A DNA stretch of 51,962 nt from Candidatus Omnitrophota bacterium (GCA_018062515.1 JAGOSC010000012.1:1-51962); one strand, 5' to 3'. Shown: positions 1 to 14,500, numbered from the stretch's first letter. Notes: generated by a model not told the origin, from the sequence alone. Program-made: numbers and translations.

Positions 1-2505
1 GGTCAGTAAAGAGAATGTTTTTTTGTTCCATAAATTCACATCGGTGGCAATACATACGCCAGCACATAGTCCCCACAGGCCATGTGCCGCCCCTTTAACC
101 ACGCGATACTCTAATTCAATAACTTTATTGGATTCTTTGGATTCATATTTATTCTTTTCGGCTTCGATTAAATCGAACACTGGATTTAACAATTCATCCC
201 CTATTTGTTTCTTGGATACTTGAGCAGTCATCTCCCCGTCGACGATTCCTTGGACAGCTTCTTTTAATTCACTGTCTAATTGAACGATCAATTTGTTCTG
301 TAGATCATCTTTTTTATAAACTTTTAATATATTGTTTAAGGCTAATGTTTTATTTTCTTCATTTGCCTTTGGATTATTCCATATTCCATTTAATTGTTTT
401 GTAAGACCAAGGACTTGATCCATTGTTATTTCTCTTTGCCCTTCTTGAATCAAAAATGTTTGCTCAATATCCTTATCTAATACTTCCGTTAATAAAACTC
501 TTAATTGGTCTTTATCAGAAAATAAAGCACCTAAATTCTCCAAGTTCACATAATCTAATCCTTGTATGGCATCGACTTTCTCTTTTAATAAATCATTGTG
601 CCGAACATATCCATAAAATCGATCGACGGCTTTTTCTTTCTTACCCTGATTTTTACGATCAGTCAGATAAATTTTTAACGTTTTGACAAAATCTCTTTTA
701 GCAGCGTCCCTCAGTTTTTGAATTTCTACTTCACTTTTCCCACTGTCTGGATATCTCAACTTACTTAAAATCTCCTTTACTCGACCTTCTTGATCTAGAA
801 CTTCTCCAAGCTTTAAATGATAAATAACTTTTTGATATTTGTTCCCTGAATGAACAAAATTCTTCAAGCTTTCCGGAATATCTGATCGTCGATCTCCGGC
901 TTCCAAATATCTATCAAAGAGACCCATGATTTCTTCACGTTTGACGAAAGACGCGCCACTCGTCGGTATCACCATTCCAACCGCCGCTAAAGCAAGCTCT
1001 TTACCTTCATAACCTTGATTATTCATTTCGGTTTGATATGCACGAATATCTTCCGGGGATAATTCATCTTTCAATGCTTTTTCAGCTATGATTCTTACTT
1101 CTTTAAGACCTTCATCGCCCTTCTCTAAATACAGATCGTATAAAGAAGGGTTCATGCCATTCGTTTTTTGAATAAACGTTCTGATTGTTTTTTGTTCTTC
1201 ATCTGTGATCTCGACGCTGACTTTTCCCGATTTTAAAATTTCAAATAGTCCTTCTAATATTTGATATCCTAATCGCGGATTTTCTTCTAATAACTCAGCG
1301 TAAAAATTCAAATGTTTTACATAGCTTCCTTTATTGTTAACTATCCAGTCAAATATCTTTGATTCATCAAATATGAGCTTAATAACTCTTTCTCCATTGT
1401 AATCATTAACGGCTCTTCCCAATCGCAAAAATAACGGACTCCATACAGATTCAAAATTTTTAATAAAATCTTCTCCTACCATACGCTTAACCGTAGGAAA
1501 AACTCGAAATAAGAAACCCGTATTCAGCCTGACTGCCTTGCCAATTTCAACCAATTTCGGCCAATAATCATTAAACTTTTCTCCCAAGGATTCCTTCGCA
1601 AAACCGAGACCTCCATAAAATAAATTATCAGAATTCTCCCCAGCTGCCCCAGCCGCTTTGCCAAGTTTTACCAAGTCCGGCCAATATTCATCGAACTTTT
1701 CTCCCAATTCTTTCTTCGTTACCCTAAGACCATTCTTAAATAAATGAGGAGCGTTAATCCCAACTGCTTTACCAAGTTCTACCAAGTCCGGCCAATACTC
1801 ATTAAATTTTTCTCCTAAGGTTTCTTTCGCACCAGGGAGACCATCTCTAAATAAATCTTCAGCCTTATAGCCGGCCGTCTCATTAAGTTCAACTAATTGA
1901 TTTCCTATTATCTTCAACTTTTCTGGATCAGTCATCCAATCATCTAAAACGGGAAGACTATGATAAAGCAATGGTCCAGCATTCTCCCCAGACGCTTTCA
2001 CAATTCTAATGAATTCCGGCCAATAATCATCAAACCTTTCTCCTAAGGCTTCTTTGGCACGAGGAAAAACAAACTGGAATAGTAGCCTCCCGTCCTCACC
2101 AGATACTTTTCCGAGTTCAACCAATTCCGGCCAATAATCATCAAACTTTTCTCCAAAGGCTTTCTTCGTTAGAGGAATACCGTATCCAATTAAAACGAAC
2201 GCGCTGCTTCCGGAAGTTTTTCCGAGTTCAACCAATTCCGGCCAATATTCCTCAAACTTTTCTCCCAAGGCTTCTTTGACAAGAGGAAGAGCATATATAA
2301 GTAATTCGTCTCCATACTCCTCAGATGTTTCTACAAGATCCTTCCATTCCTTCAAAGTTCCAGTGGTCAATAATATTTTACGACTCTCTTCAGGCAGATC
2401 TTCCCAAAGCGGCGTGATCCTACCTACATTTTGTTGTATGCTGGCCGCATACTCTTCCGGCGTAATTCCTCCCTTTGCCTTAGCGCTCGACAAAATGGCT
2501 GAATC
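1..2505 (-). repeat. Tandem unit B of the giant protein (incomplete at the window edge)
   Basis: This is a second copy of the unit at 2506-5373, starting at the linker DSAILS (about 2488-2505). The two copies share long near-identical stretches, for example GVCIATDV followed by LW-KK and FSLL, and matching nucleotide blocks at 282/3153, 923/3794 and 1301/4172. By comparison with unit A, about 380 bp of unit B lie beyond the left edge. Whether more copies follow cannot be seen. Confidence 0.85.
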
Positions 2506-5500
2506 CGTCGCTGTTTCCATCGGAATCACATACACTTCCTTAAATGGATACGCACTTGGTTTGGTATTCCACTCAATTTCTTCATCCAATATTTTCTTTT
2601 CATAACCCGCCTTCTTAGCTAATTTTTGTATATCGCTTCGATTACTCAAAATATACTCACTCACAGGTAAATAGATATTTTCATATCCGCCTTGAATAGC
2701 AACCGCTTGGATGGCTTCAATCATATCCGGATATAGATCTCTAGCTTTGACTTCCCCTAACAATTCGGCCGATGGTTCTATTCCGGGAATAGTTAATACT
2801 TTTTCACCATTTTCTTCCGCTTCATAAAGATGTATATAACCGACAACTTGACCTCTTGTTTTATCCACCATGCTCAGTAAAGAGAATGATTTTTTCTTCC
2901 ACAATTCCACATCGGTGGCAATACATACACCCGCACAAAGCCCCCATAATCCATGCGCTGCGCCTTTAACCACTCGATATTCTAATTCAATAGCTTCACC
3001 CGATTCTCGAGAATCATATTTGCCTTTTTCTGTCTCGATTAAATTTACGATTGGATTGAATAATTCATCTCCGATTTGTTTCTTGGATACTTGGGCAGTT
3101 AATTCTCCAGCGACAAGTCCCTGCACAACTTCTTTTAATTCACTATTTAATTGAACGATCAACTTGCTTTCCAGGTCACTCTTTTTGTAAACTTTTAATA
3201 TGCTGCCTAATGCCAAGACTTTATTTGCTTCACTTGTTTCCGTATTCTTCCAAATCCGATCCAATTGCTTGATAAGACCCGCTACTTGATCAATAGGTAT
3301 TTCTCTATCTCCATGCTGACTCAATAAAATTTCCTCAATATCTTTATCTAATACTTCCGTCAATAAAACTCTTAACTGGTCTTTATCGGAGAATAATGCT
3401 CCTAAATTCTCTAAATTCACATAATCCAATCCTTGTATAGCGTCAACCTTTTCTTTTAATAAATCATTGTGTCTGACGTATCCATAAAATCGATCGATGG
3501 CTTTTTCTTTCTTGCCCAAATTCTTACGGTCAGCTAAGTACACTTTTAACGTTTTGACAAAATCTTTTTTAGACACTTCTTTGATCGTTTGAATTTCTTG
3601 CGCACTCTTTCCACTATTTGGATACCTTAACTTATTTAAAAGTTCTCCAACGCGTCCTTCTTGATCAAGCACTTCCCCTGGTTTTATTTCATAATTAACT
3701 TGTTGATATTCTTTTCCAACATGAATAAAATTTTGTAACGTTTCTGGAATATCTGATCGTCGATCGCCAACTTCTAAATACTTATCAAAAAGGCCCATGA
3801 TTTCTCCGCGTTTAACAAAGGAAGCTCCGCTCATTGGAATGACCATGGCCACGGCAGCCAAAGCTATTTCTTTACCTTCAAGTCCTTGGCTTATCATTTC
3901 TGCTTGATATGCGCGAATGTCTTCCGGTGATAATTCATCCCTCAAAGCTTTTTCAGCAATGATTCTCACTTCTTCAAGTCCTTCATCACCTTTCTCTAAA
4001 TACACACTGTAAAAAGCGGGATTCATACCATTGGTTTTTTGAACAAATGTTTTGATTGTTTCTTGTTCTTCGTCTGTTAGCTCTACGCTGACCTTCCCGG
4101 CTTTTAAACTTTCCTTAAGGCCTTCTATAATTTGATAACCTAATCGCCGATTTTCTTCCAACAATTCAGCATAAAAATTAAGATGTTTGGCGTGATTTCC
4201 ATGGGGTATCGATTGCAGATGGAATTTAGAAAAAATTAATTCAAATACTCGTTCACCATTATATTCATTAACGGATCTCGCCAATCTAAGTAATACCGGG
4301 TGCCAAACATATTTAAAATCTTTGGTAAAGTTTTCTTCAGCGCTTCGCTTAAGATTTTCTAAAAGTGAAAAGAAACTTTGAGCATTCTTTCCGGTTGCTT
4401 TTCTTAATTCGATTAACTGATTTCCAACGGTCTGTAAACTTTCTTGATCGGTGATCAATTCCTTCATATTGCGAAAATCTTGACTAAATAAATCTTTAGC
4501 ATTTTCTCCAGCTGTATTTGCGAGTTCAGCTAATTGACTTCCAGTACTTTTTAAACTTTCTTTATCTGTAATCCATTCCTTCACCTGAGGAAAACCATCC
4601 TTAAATAAAGTATTGGCATTCTTGCCGGAAGCTTTTCCAAGTTCTGCTAATTCTGGCCAGTAGTCATAAAATTTCTCAGCGAATAATTGCTTCAAACTAG
4701 GAAAACCGTCAATAAATAAAGTATACGCATTTTCTCCAGCTGCGTTTATAAGCTCAACTAGTTGATTTCCTACCCTTATTAAACTTTCTTTATCCGTAAT
4801 CAATTCTTCCACTTCAGGAAGACTATACATGAATAACGTGTAGGCATTCTTGCCGGTTGCCCGTCCAAGCTTAACTAATTCTGGCCAGTAGTCATTAAAT
4901 TTCTCGCCGTACAATTGCTTCATGTGAGGAAAACCAATACTAAATAATTCCTCTGCATAGTGTCCCCCAGCGGCGGCTCCCAGTTCTGCTAATTCCGGCC
5001 AATAATCATTAAATTCCTCTCCAAATGATTTCTTCATCGGAAGAAGTCCATCCTTAAATATGTAAAAAGCCTCACCTCCCGGAGCTGCCTTTGCAAGCTC
5101 GACTAATTGATTTCCTACCGTCTCTAAGCTCACTTGATCAACAATCAATTCCTTCACAGCAGGCAAAGCATACATAAATAGACCAGAATTATTTTCCCCA
5201 CCTCTTTCTGCAAAATTTTTCCAATATTCCACCGTTCCAAAGTTTGACATTATTTCCTGCGTTTCTTTAGGAAGATAGTCCCAAGAGTTTAGTATTATGT
5301 GTTGTAAATGCATCGTAAATTCTTCCGCTGTAATTCCATAATTCTCGTCGCTGTTCGACAACATAGCTAAATCAGCAGGCTGTCCTTCGGATTTTTCATC
5401 CAATTTATTCAGCGCTTCCCGCAGGTCTTGATGCGCTAACTTAGCTCGGTTTAGCTGTGCTTCAACCGGTTCTCCCATGATGGTCGCCACTGCTTTGGCA

Positions 5501-8500
5501 AACTTCTCCTTTTTTTCACCCATTCCTGACGGAGAATAAAAATCAGTAAACCATTCTTCACTCAAAGGGTCATCCGGATTTCTCAAATTATAAAGAATGG
5601 CAGCCGCAACCAAATCAGATCCGAAAACCGCGGGGGATCCCAAAGACCCGCCTTTTTTCACTTTCTCTTTAATAACCAAACTTTCTTCAAAGTCCGGCCA
5701 TAAGGACTGCGCCAATGTTTTCAAAAGATCTTCATATTTTTTAAATACTTCACCCATTAAACTTGGAAACGCAGGCCCTTCGCCATAGTCATAGTCATCG
5801 CGATACCCCATCTTCTTAAAATCTAATAAAACTTTCGGATCCGATGATAACGCCGAATAAATAGCGTATACTAAATCATCCCTTTTAATTTCATTTCCGA
5901 GCAATTCAGCTGGAGCCATATAGGCTTTAAGTAACTGGACCAAATAAATCATCAACAATGTATAATCCACTGTATCGTTCATAAAGATCTCCGAATCACG
6001 GCCATAGGAAATTATTTGATTATTTTGGGAATATCGGCGGGCCTTCACATGCCCTCCCAGGCGGGGAGCTCTTTTTAAAATCAACTTGATCCTTTTTTGA
6101 AATTCTTTAGGGACTGTTACCCCTTCAATACTCACCGCGGTTAATTGACGTTCAACCAACGCTTTCTCATCTTTGACAACCCGACTCTCATACAAGGCTA
6201 GCGGCGGAATATTTGTAAAAAACCAGCCTTTTGGCCGTTGGGAGAAATCCTTATTAAGATTTTTCAGAGCCAAACGAGTTTGTTCTGTGAAGATCTTATT
6301 TTCATCCGCCCGATTAAAGTAAAGTTCCAGCCGGAATAATTGGTAAAAAATATAAGCATCTAATACGGACTCGACCAAACGCTTTTTATCAACTTCCTTG
6401 CCTCCTATTTCTTTAATCAAAATATTCATGTAACGTGTAACGCCGTCATAATTCATATCAATATCGCTTCCCATCTGTATAAGGAACTCGACAGCATCCT
6501 CCGTAGAATCTCCATCATCACCCAGAACTTTTGAGAATTCTTGATGATTCTTAAACTTATGTGAAGTAAATATTTTTGTTAAATTATCCTGTAAAGATTT
6601 TTTACTATCTTTTCCCGCGACGAGTATCGCATCCCGGACAGCTTCCCGTCTTGAAATTAATGTTTCAAAAAATTGCTTCACTTTCTTAATTTCTGGAGAA
6701 TCCACGAGCATGGCTTTATCTGACTTATTCTCCGACGACAACATAGCTGAATCCAAATGAGTTGAGCCTCGTTTATTCTTCTCTATATAATCTTTCATGT
6801 ACTCTGACGAGCGGGAAAACTCGCTGATCACATCATTATCCAAATCGTTCAGAATTTTTTTGATGGCTTCTTCCATTCTAGCCCCAAACATATTATTCTC
6901 TTTTTTATCAAGGCCTTCAATTGCCTCGTTACCATGATGTGTATGATCGCCTGGCTGTTCAAACATCGGCAAGTGTTGAGATTCATGCACCAAAGTTTCA
7001 ATCAATTTCCATAATGCGCCTTCTTCCCCTTTTTGCAATTCCTCTTTTAACCGTTCTTTATCCTGAGATAATTCCACCAACATTTTGGCCGTTTTTTCAT
7101 TGTAGGCCAAATTCCACATAATCGATTCTCCTCGGGCAAAAGCGCTTATTCCGTCGTGCTTGTGATAATAACCAAAACTCGGGACAGCATCCCCGACGAT
7201 CGGACGGATTAATCGAATACTTAAATAATCAAATAATGTTTTTGCCTCCGGCGGTAACCGTTTCCATATTTCTTCAGGCGGAGTTTCTGGCGCCATTTGT
7301 CCTTTAACCAAAATATCCATTATTCCGCCTATTTCCCCACCCGAAAGCGCCGTCATTATATCTAGGCCTACCGCGTCTCGAAGATCCTCGGCAAATTCCC
7401 CCTTCGGTGTAAAATCATTATTAAATTTGGTATTCTTAATGGCATCGTTTAGAAATCCTGTCCTTCTTTCCCGCATCCCGCTTTGTTTCATAAACCGCTC
7501 TCGAATTTCATTTAATGTCATAGGTCCGTTATAAGCCTTAGAGGTAAAAACAAGATGGGTTAAAAGTTCAAAGAAATCTTTTGGGTTCTTGAGATAAGGG
7601 TTTAACATCTCAGCTGAGATTTCATCATATTTTCCATCCTGCATTAAACGAGCAATTTCTTGGGCTTCTTTCTTGTCATCAGCATTTTCATCATATATAT
7701 ATCCCTGAGGCATACCCGGAATCTTGGCCCCGCGGTCGGTATAATCTTTGAGTAGAGATTTCATCACATTATGTAAAACAGCCACCTGAAGGCGATGAAG
7801 AAATTTATGTTCTTGAGAATAACCCGTTCTGGGTATATTCAGGAGAATGTCGCGAGGTAAATTAATATGCAGTCCGCCGAAGCGCTCATAAGCGGCCTGC
7901 AGCCATTTTGGTATAAACTTTAATTCTTTTGCGTCCGGATCTTTGATGAAAATTCCATCTTGAATGACTCTTTTTTTATACTTTTTATCCGCGCGTCCTA
8001 CAGAAATATCACCGCCATTATCTCCTAACGATGAATGCTCAACCGTATCAATATCTTCTCTAAAAGTTTCTCCGTTATATAGAATCTTAACGTCCCGTAT
8101 ATCCGACTCTAATCCTTTTTCCTTTTTAGATTCTGGTGACTGAATAGCTCCGGCAAATCGCGTCAACGCTTCTTGAATGAATAAACTTTCTAACTGCGGA
8201 TCGCTATTTTCTATTTTCTTCTCCCGGCGCATCTCTGTTCCATTAAAATCACCTTTTAATATATTCCATTTTTCAATCACCGGCCCTTGTGCGTCGTCGC
8301 GAACAATCTCCAGTTCATGAATTATTCCATCCCCCGTCGATGTACGGATAAAAGCACCGTCAAAATCAGCAAATAATGTATAAAATCCTTGCCCTAAATT
8401 TCCCGTATCCAGTTTCGAATCTTTGGAGGATTGATCCAGTGGAAAAAGAAAACGGATCAAATCGGACAAATTCATTCCTGTTCCATTGTCACGCACAGAA

Positions 8501-11500
8501 AATACCCAGTTTTCTCCGTCGGTAAAGTTGCGCAATTGTATTTCTCCGTCTTCAAGAGGTAGCGACCCTTCTTCTCTCGCTCGACGGGTGGCATCACGCG
8601 GATTTTGAATACCAATTTCGCGGACCCACGCTCTTTGCGTTTTATCCTGGCCTTCGATCGCGGAACGAATAATCTTGGTATAATTCGTTAAATTTTTTCC
8701 TCTGAATTGATCAATCATCGGCAATAATTCCTGAAACGTTATATCTGGATTTGCCTTAATTTGTGAAGACAATCGTTCGTATAAATAATTCAATAGAGCC
8801 AATGAAACCGGCTCTTTTAATTCATCCGTTGTTTGCCACTCAGCATTTCTTCCGTCGGGTTTTTCTTCTTGAATTAAAGCCACTTCTTTCTCTTTTAAGA
8901 ATCGGGCAATGGTTCTAGCCAAAGATGATAACCCGTCTAAATCATCCTTTGCTTGCAAGGCTTCCCAACCTGTACGAATTCGCGCTAAAGAAGTTTCGTC
9001 TTGATCGTCGCTAACCTCTTCTTCCCCTTTGAAATCGAAGAAAAATATTGAACGTGGGGAACCTTCCGCGCTCATCATGGGTTCATCTACTACGATACCT
9101 GACTCTTCATCAACTTCAATTTCTTCGATTTCATTCTTTATTTTTATACTTTTTAAATCTCGCAAGGATTCTATTGATTTTTGCGTCGAAACCGCCAGTA
9201 TTTGCGACTTTGGATCATAATGTATCGCCGAAGGAGCATGATCTTTTCCAAATACTTCTTCCCCATAATTTTTAATAAGAGTAACAGACTCGTTTTTCAA
9301 ATCTATCTTTTCTATGCTCAAAGGTTTCGCAGAAATAGTACTTGAGTTCGTGAGAGCAATTATAGGTTCTTCGCCTTTTTCTAACACCTGCATATCCTCA
9401 ATCGGTCCATACAAAATATGTTCCATTAATTGGTTCAACTCTTTTGTATATATATTTAAGCTAAATAAAGCCAGATTCCCGACGCCACGCGCCAACTCAT
9501 AGGACGTTTCGACCGCGGCGATAATAATGTTTCCCTGTTCATCAGAATGAACTACCTTCGTAAAATGATACTGCACATTATTATCTATCCGGATCTCACG
9601 ACTGTCCTTAAACTTAAGCGAATTTATAGGTTTCAACTCTTTATTGTCTAGATCTATTGTATAAAAAGCGTAGCCGCCTGCAATTACCAATGGCTTTTCT
9701 AAATCGCTCACGATGGAAATTGGCTTAGCAAAGCCTGATAAATCCATAAATTTTTCCAAACCATTTTTTTCATCAAAAGTCACCAGGTCAACAAAACTTT
9801 TTGTGCCTTCTACTGCCGAATTTTTAGCAGTTAACAAGAAGATCTTTTTCCCATTCTTGATTAGTCCCGTCGATTTAATTGATACATCTTTTAAAGGTAA
9901 ACTCGCCGTGCCCCGTCGATATTCCCCCAATGCATTTCGTAAATCCTCAAGTAATTCTTTATCCCTTGCTACCAATCTCTGATCTATTTGCTTATCCTGT
10001 AAATTTAATTTTAACTGCAGTATTGTGCCATCTGTATCTGCACCAATGAACAAGTGACTATCTCCCTCTTCCGATAGACCAACATACTCAATCGATTTTA
10101 TATTGCCCGTATTATTCTTAAAAGCTAGTACTTCGTTCTCCCCCGTGAATCGATTCATCGTGAGAAAAGCTACTTTACCGTTTGCTGAAGTCGCAAAAAC
10201 AGGTTTACCGTCGTATTCTATGCCGGTAAGCTTAAAAGAATTCACGACATTTTCGCTGTCATAATAAGACCCTGTCGGTCCGTCGGGAATTTTAATTCCT
10301 GTCTTTCCTTTTGAACCTTCCTGCTTAGGCGTGAAATCCCAAATGATTGTTTCGTTAGCGCTATTACTCACTATATGCTTCTGATCTGCGCTGATAGATA
10401 CTTGGAGAACCTTAGACGTGTGCCCTGGCAGAACCTCTAATAAGTCCCCACTCTCGGCATCCCATACCAAGATGAAACCATTAATGCTTCCGGAAATCAC
10501 ATATTTCCCATCGGGACTGAATTTTGCATCCAAAATAGCATTCGCCCTCGCATCTTGCTCGAATGTTTTGATGACTGTTTTCGTTTCGATATCCCATTTA
10601 TTGACTTTGCCGTCAAGATGGCTTACCAGCATATATTTCCAGTCAGTGCTGACTTCTACACTTGTCAATGTGTTTACGTCATTCCTAATATGCATTGAGT
10701 GCCCGCTAAGAGGTTCGTCGAATGAAATCCCGCCGTCTTCAAAAACCAAAATCACATTTTTCCCATCTGGGCTAAAGAATATCTTATCCACTTCGGTATG
10801 ACCTTGACTCAGCGTTCTTTCATACAGACCGGTTTCTATATCCCATACATCCATAGTCTCATCTGTATTAACCGTAACAACGTGTTTTCCATCCTGACTT
10901 ATTTTCCATTTTTCTATTTGACGATTTTCTGGACCGCCCAACGGATGTATGGCCAATCCATTCTCATAGTCGTATATTATAAATGTATTGCCTGATCCTT
11001 TTTCAACCACATATCTTCCGTCCAAACTAATTTCTTTTTTTACCCCAGGCGGATAGACACTTTTAAATTCGGACGTATTTAGATCCCATGACCACACGCG
11101 ACTGCCTTGATCAAGAATTCTCACATATTTTCCGTCCGGAGTGACGACTAATTGCGATACGTCTTCAATTTTCTTAGAACCAAAATTTTGTTCCAAAGTT
11201 TTCTTGAGTTGGCCTGTCTTTGCGTCCCAAATGTGTACCGTATAACCTTCTCCACCTTCAAAAAACTTTTCCGCGGTGATGACCGATTTTCCGTCGGGCG
11301 TAATTTTACTATATTCACCGGTAACTTCATGACCAAAACTCACGTTAGAATCTTTTGGTTTATCTTTTGGCTTGCCTTCAATATCCCAAACCTTTGTACT
11401 CGCCTTTTCCCCTATCGTGTTATTGTATGTGATCAATTTTTTTCCATCTGGACTGAAGGCCATTGGTATCTGGTCTGTATCTACTGTCTGCAATAACTGG

Positions 11501-14500
11501 CCTGTGATTGCATCCCATATTTTAATTCTTTCCGCTTTCTTACCACCAAAAAAAAGATCCTTCGCGGCGATATATTGTCCATTTGCGCTAATGACAAAAT
11601 CATGATAGGAGTCTTCTTTTTCTTTTTTCAAAACGGCGGAATTTAACTCTTTTGTGCGCATGTCCCTTATTTTTATTGTTCCATCGTCGCCATGAACAAT
11701 CAAATATTGGCCATTATTGCGGACATATGAATCAGTAACAGTTGGACCATGCTGCACCTCAGATAATTTTAATTCATCCGTCTTTATGTTCCGAACTTCA
11801 ATTTTATGATTGGCATCAATAGTGAGTACATCTACTCCATTTGGAACAATCGATACCCAGTCTACTCTATTCTTAAAATTATTCCCCTCATACCATTCCA
11901 TAGTTTTTATGGAAGCACCGTCCAGCATTCTTAATATATGAATTTTATTTTTATCATCTTTTACAAGCACATGCTTTCCATCTAGGCTGATTTCTACATC
12001 ATTCATAGATATACCAGGAAACTCTATTTCTTTTAATTCGCCTGATTCGCGATCATCTATTGTTAATTTATTATCGATTAAAACGTAAATTAAATATCTT
12101 CCATCTGAACTCATCAAGGCTTTTTTTCCCCTTATATCCGTTCCTGAATCTCGTTTTCCCGTTTCGAGAGACCGACGCGCTATTTTAGTGAAGCTATCTT
12201 TACTGTCGTCGACTTGTCTTAATGTAAAAAAATATTTTCCGTCCGGAGCAAAACCAAAATCTATAATGTCACCATCATAATCTTCATACCCGTCAGTTAC
12301 TCTGAATTTTAAATCCCCCGTATTCATGTCATGCATTTCTAAACCATATTGACCATCTATTTTATTGATTCCAATTAAGTGTTTCCCATCCGGCGAGATT
12401 GCTTCAAAAGCAGACTTGATTTCACGGGCAAATTTTACGTTAAAATCTTTTGGCTGCTCTTTCGTTCCAGTTTCGATATTCCATATCTTTGTGTCCTCAT
12501 TGCTCGTCGAGAATATATGTTTTCCATCCGCGCTGACAGACACTCTCTTTACTTGACCTTTGTGACCTTTCAGAGTCTCCAATAATTTTCCGCTTTTAAA
12601 ATCCCATATTTTAACTGTATCATCGTCACTTCCGGCAATGACTTTCTTCCCATCCGGGGTAAAAACCGCCTCGTTAAATTCGAGTAAACTTCCTTTATTG
12701 TCATCATCCTTCAGTGTACGTATCACCTCAAAAGTATAAATATCTAATATCCTTAATTCATTCCCGACGCTGATCATCAAAGTTTTCTCATCCGGGCTCA
12801 TAACCATATTATTTATTTTACCCACTACATGATTGTCGCGCTTCGGCATTCCCGTTCGCGCATCCCAAACCTCAATGATATGGTCACCTTTCGAATTCTC
12901 AGAATGTATAATTGCTTCTTGACCATCAGCCGTCACAACCAAACTATGGATTTTATTGTTGTAATTTTGAAATCCAACCCAATTACGTTCCGTAGCATTT
13001 CTGACCATATATAGGTTAAGCACGTTATCCTTAACATCGGAGCTAAATACATATCGTCCATCCTGGCTCAGCCGTGTCCCATATGGCATTGGTATATACG
13101 ATTTGACACCCAAGGCGAGCTTACTAAAAAGTCCGAATTCTGCACTCTTAAATTCTCCGGTATCCACATTATATGTGGACCTCATATCTTGACCTCTTCC
13201 AGCGCCATGGGTAATATCGACATATTTCCCGTCATCACTAAAAACTATGTTGATACTGGAGTCCCCATCGCCTGCATAAGGCAGCGTCTTTTCTATTGTT
13301 CCGGTCTTTATATTCCAAAAGTTTATCTCGTCCCTATTGAAGACAGCCAAATATTTTCCGTCCGGTGTAGGCTTAGCAAAACTTCCTTTAATATCATACC
13401 TAAAATTAACGTTAAAATTTTTCATTTCTTCCCTGGCCTCAGCGTCGAGATCCCAAATCCGTGTTTTTCTGGATTGGCCATCGGACGTGATGATTTGTTT
13501 TTCATCCACGCTGAAAAACACATTTCTCTCATCTTCTGTAATATTAATGGTACGTTTGAGCGTACCGCTTTGGATATCCCATATATTGACTGTCTTGTCC
13601 TTACTAATAGTAGCCACATATGTCCCTTTGGGGCTTAAGACGAATTCGGTCACCTTGTCGACATTGTTCGTCCATTTTAATTCACCGGTCCGGCTGTCCC
13701 ACATTTTTACCGTATTATCTAAACTGGCCGTAATTATATATTTCTTATCTAGTGTGACCGCTATCTCATTCACCGCCGCCGTGTGACCTTTCATTTCTAT
13801 GGTTACCCCCGTCTCAAAATCTACTATTTCGGGAGTATTATTGCCTTCAGTTAAAATGATATGTGTGTTATCAATGAGAATACCGGACCTTACATTAAGC
13901 CCGACTTCACCTTCCGACCCGATTTGGTTCCCCGTGACCGCTCCCTTCTCAATATTCCATACCTCCACTCGATTTTTATCCACGTCATAGGTAATCATGT
14001 GCTTCCCATCAGGCGTGAACACTTCACTCTCCGTAAAACCCTCATAGGAATCAAACGTCAACTTCAGTTCTCTGCTTACGATATCCCACACCTTTGTCAT
14101 ATGATCAGCGCTCACCGTAACCACATACTTACTATCTGGACTTAAAAACACATCTGATACTTTTTCCCCATGGTTCAAGGTCCCTCTGAATATTCCTTTC
14201 TCTATATCCCATATTTTTGCCGTTTTATCTTGGCTACCCGTGATCACATATTTACTATCTGGACTGACGACAGACATAGTCACCCAATTCGTATGACCTG
14301 AAGGACCGCTCAACAATTTCTTTTCTCGTTTCTCAACATCCCATATGATTGCTGTTTGATCATCACTAACCGTGATCACATACCGGCTGTCAGGACTAAT
14401 AGCCACATGATTCACATCATCTGTATGCGCAGGACCTAAAGACCATCCAGGTAATCCGCTCTCAACATCGAATATTTGCGGTATATTTCCATAACCAGCC

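Larger units (their letters stand above)
2506..5373 (-). repeat. Tandem unit A of the giant protein (about 956 residues)
   Basis: This unit begins at the linker DLAMLS (about 5356-5373) and ends at the linker DSAILS of the next unit. It contains an entry segment (G-I-T-x-E-E), about nine helical repeats, a long helical region (around MSGASFVKRGEIMGLFDKY) and a C-terminal domain with LCAGVCIATD. Aligned with bases 1-2505 the offset is 2,871 bp over the C-terminal two thirds and 2,862-2,868 bp in the repeat part, always a multiple of three, so the reading frame is kept. Confidence 0.88.

Noticed and set aside
1362..2367. Regular 110-125-base repeats that could be taken for a CRISPR or intergenic satellite
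   Set aside because: The copies are imperfect, keep one reading frame, and code for a consistent helical repeat; spacers are not unique sequence of constant length.
10418..14145. Several plus-strand open frames of 60-150 codons (for example 13189-13638, 13337-13786, 10418-10801)
   Set aside because: They mirror the WD40-like repeats on the opposite strand, overlap each other in different frames and have no recognisable domains or ribosome binding sites.
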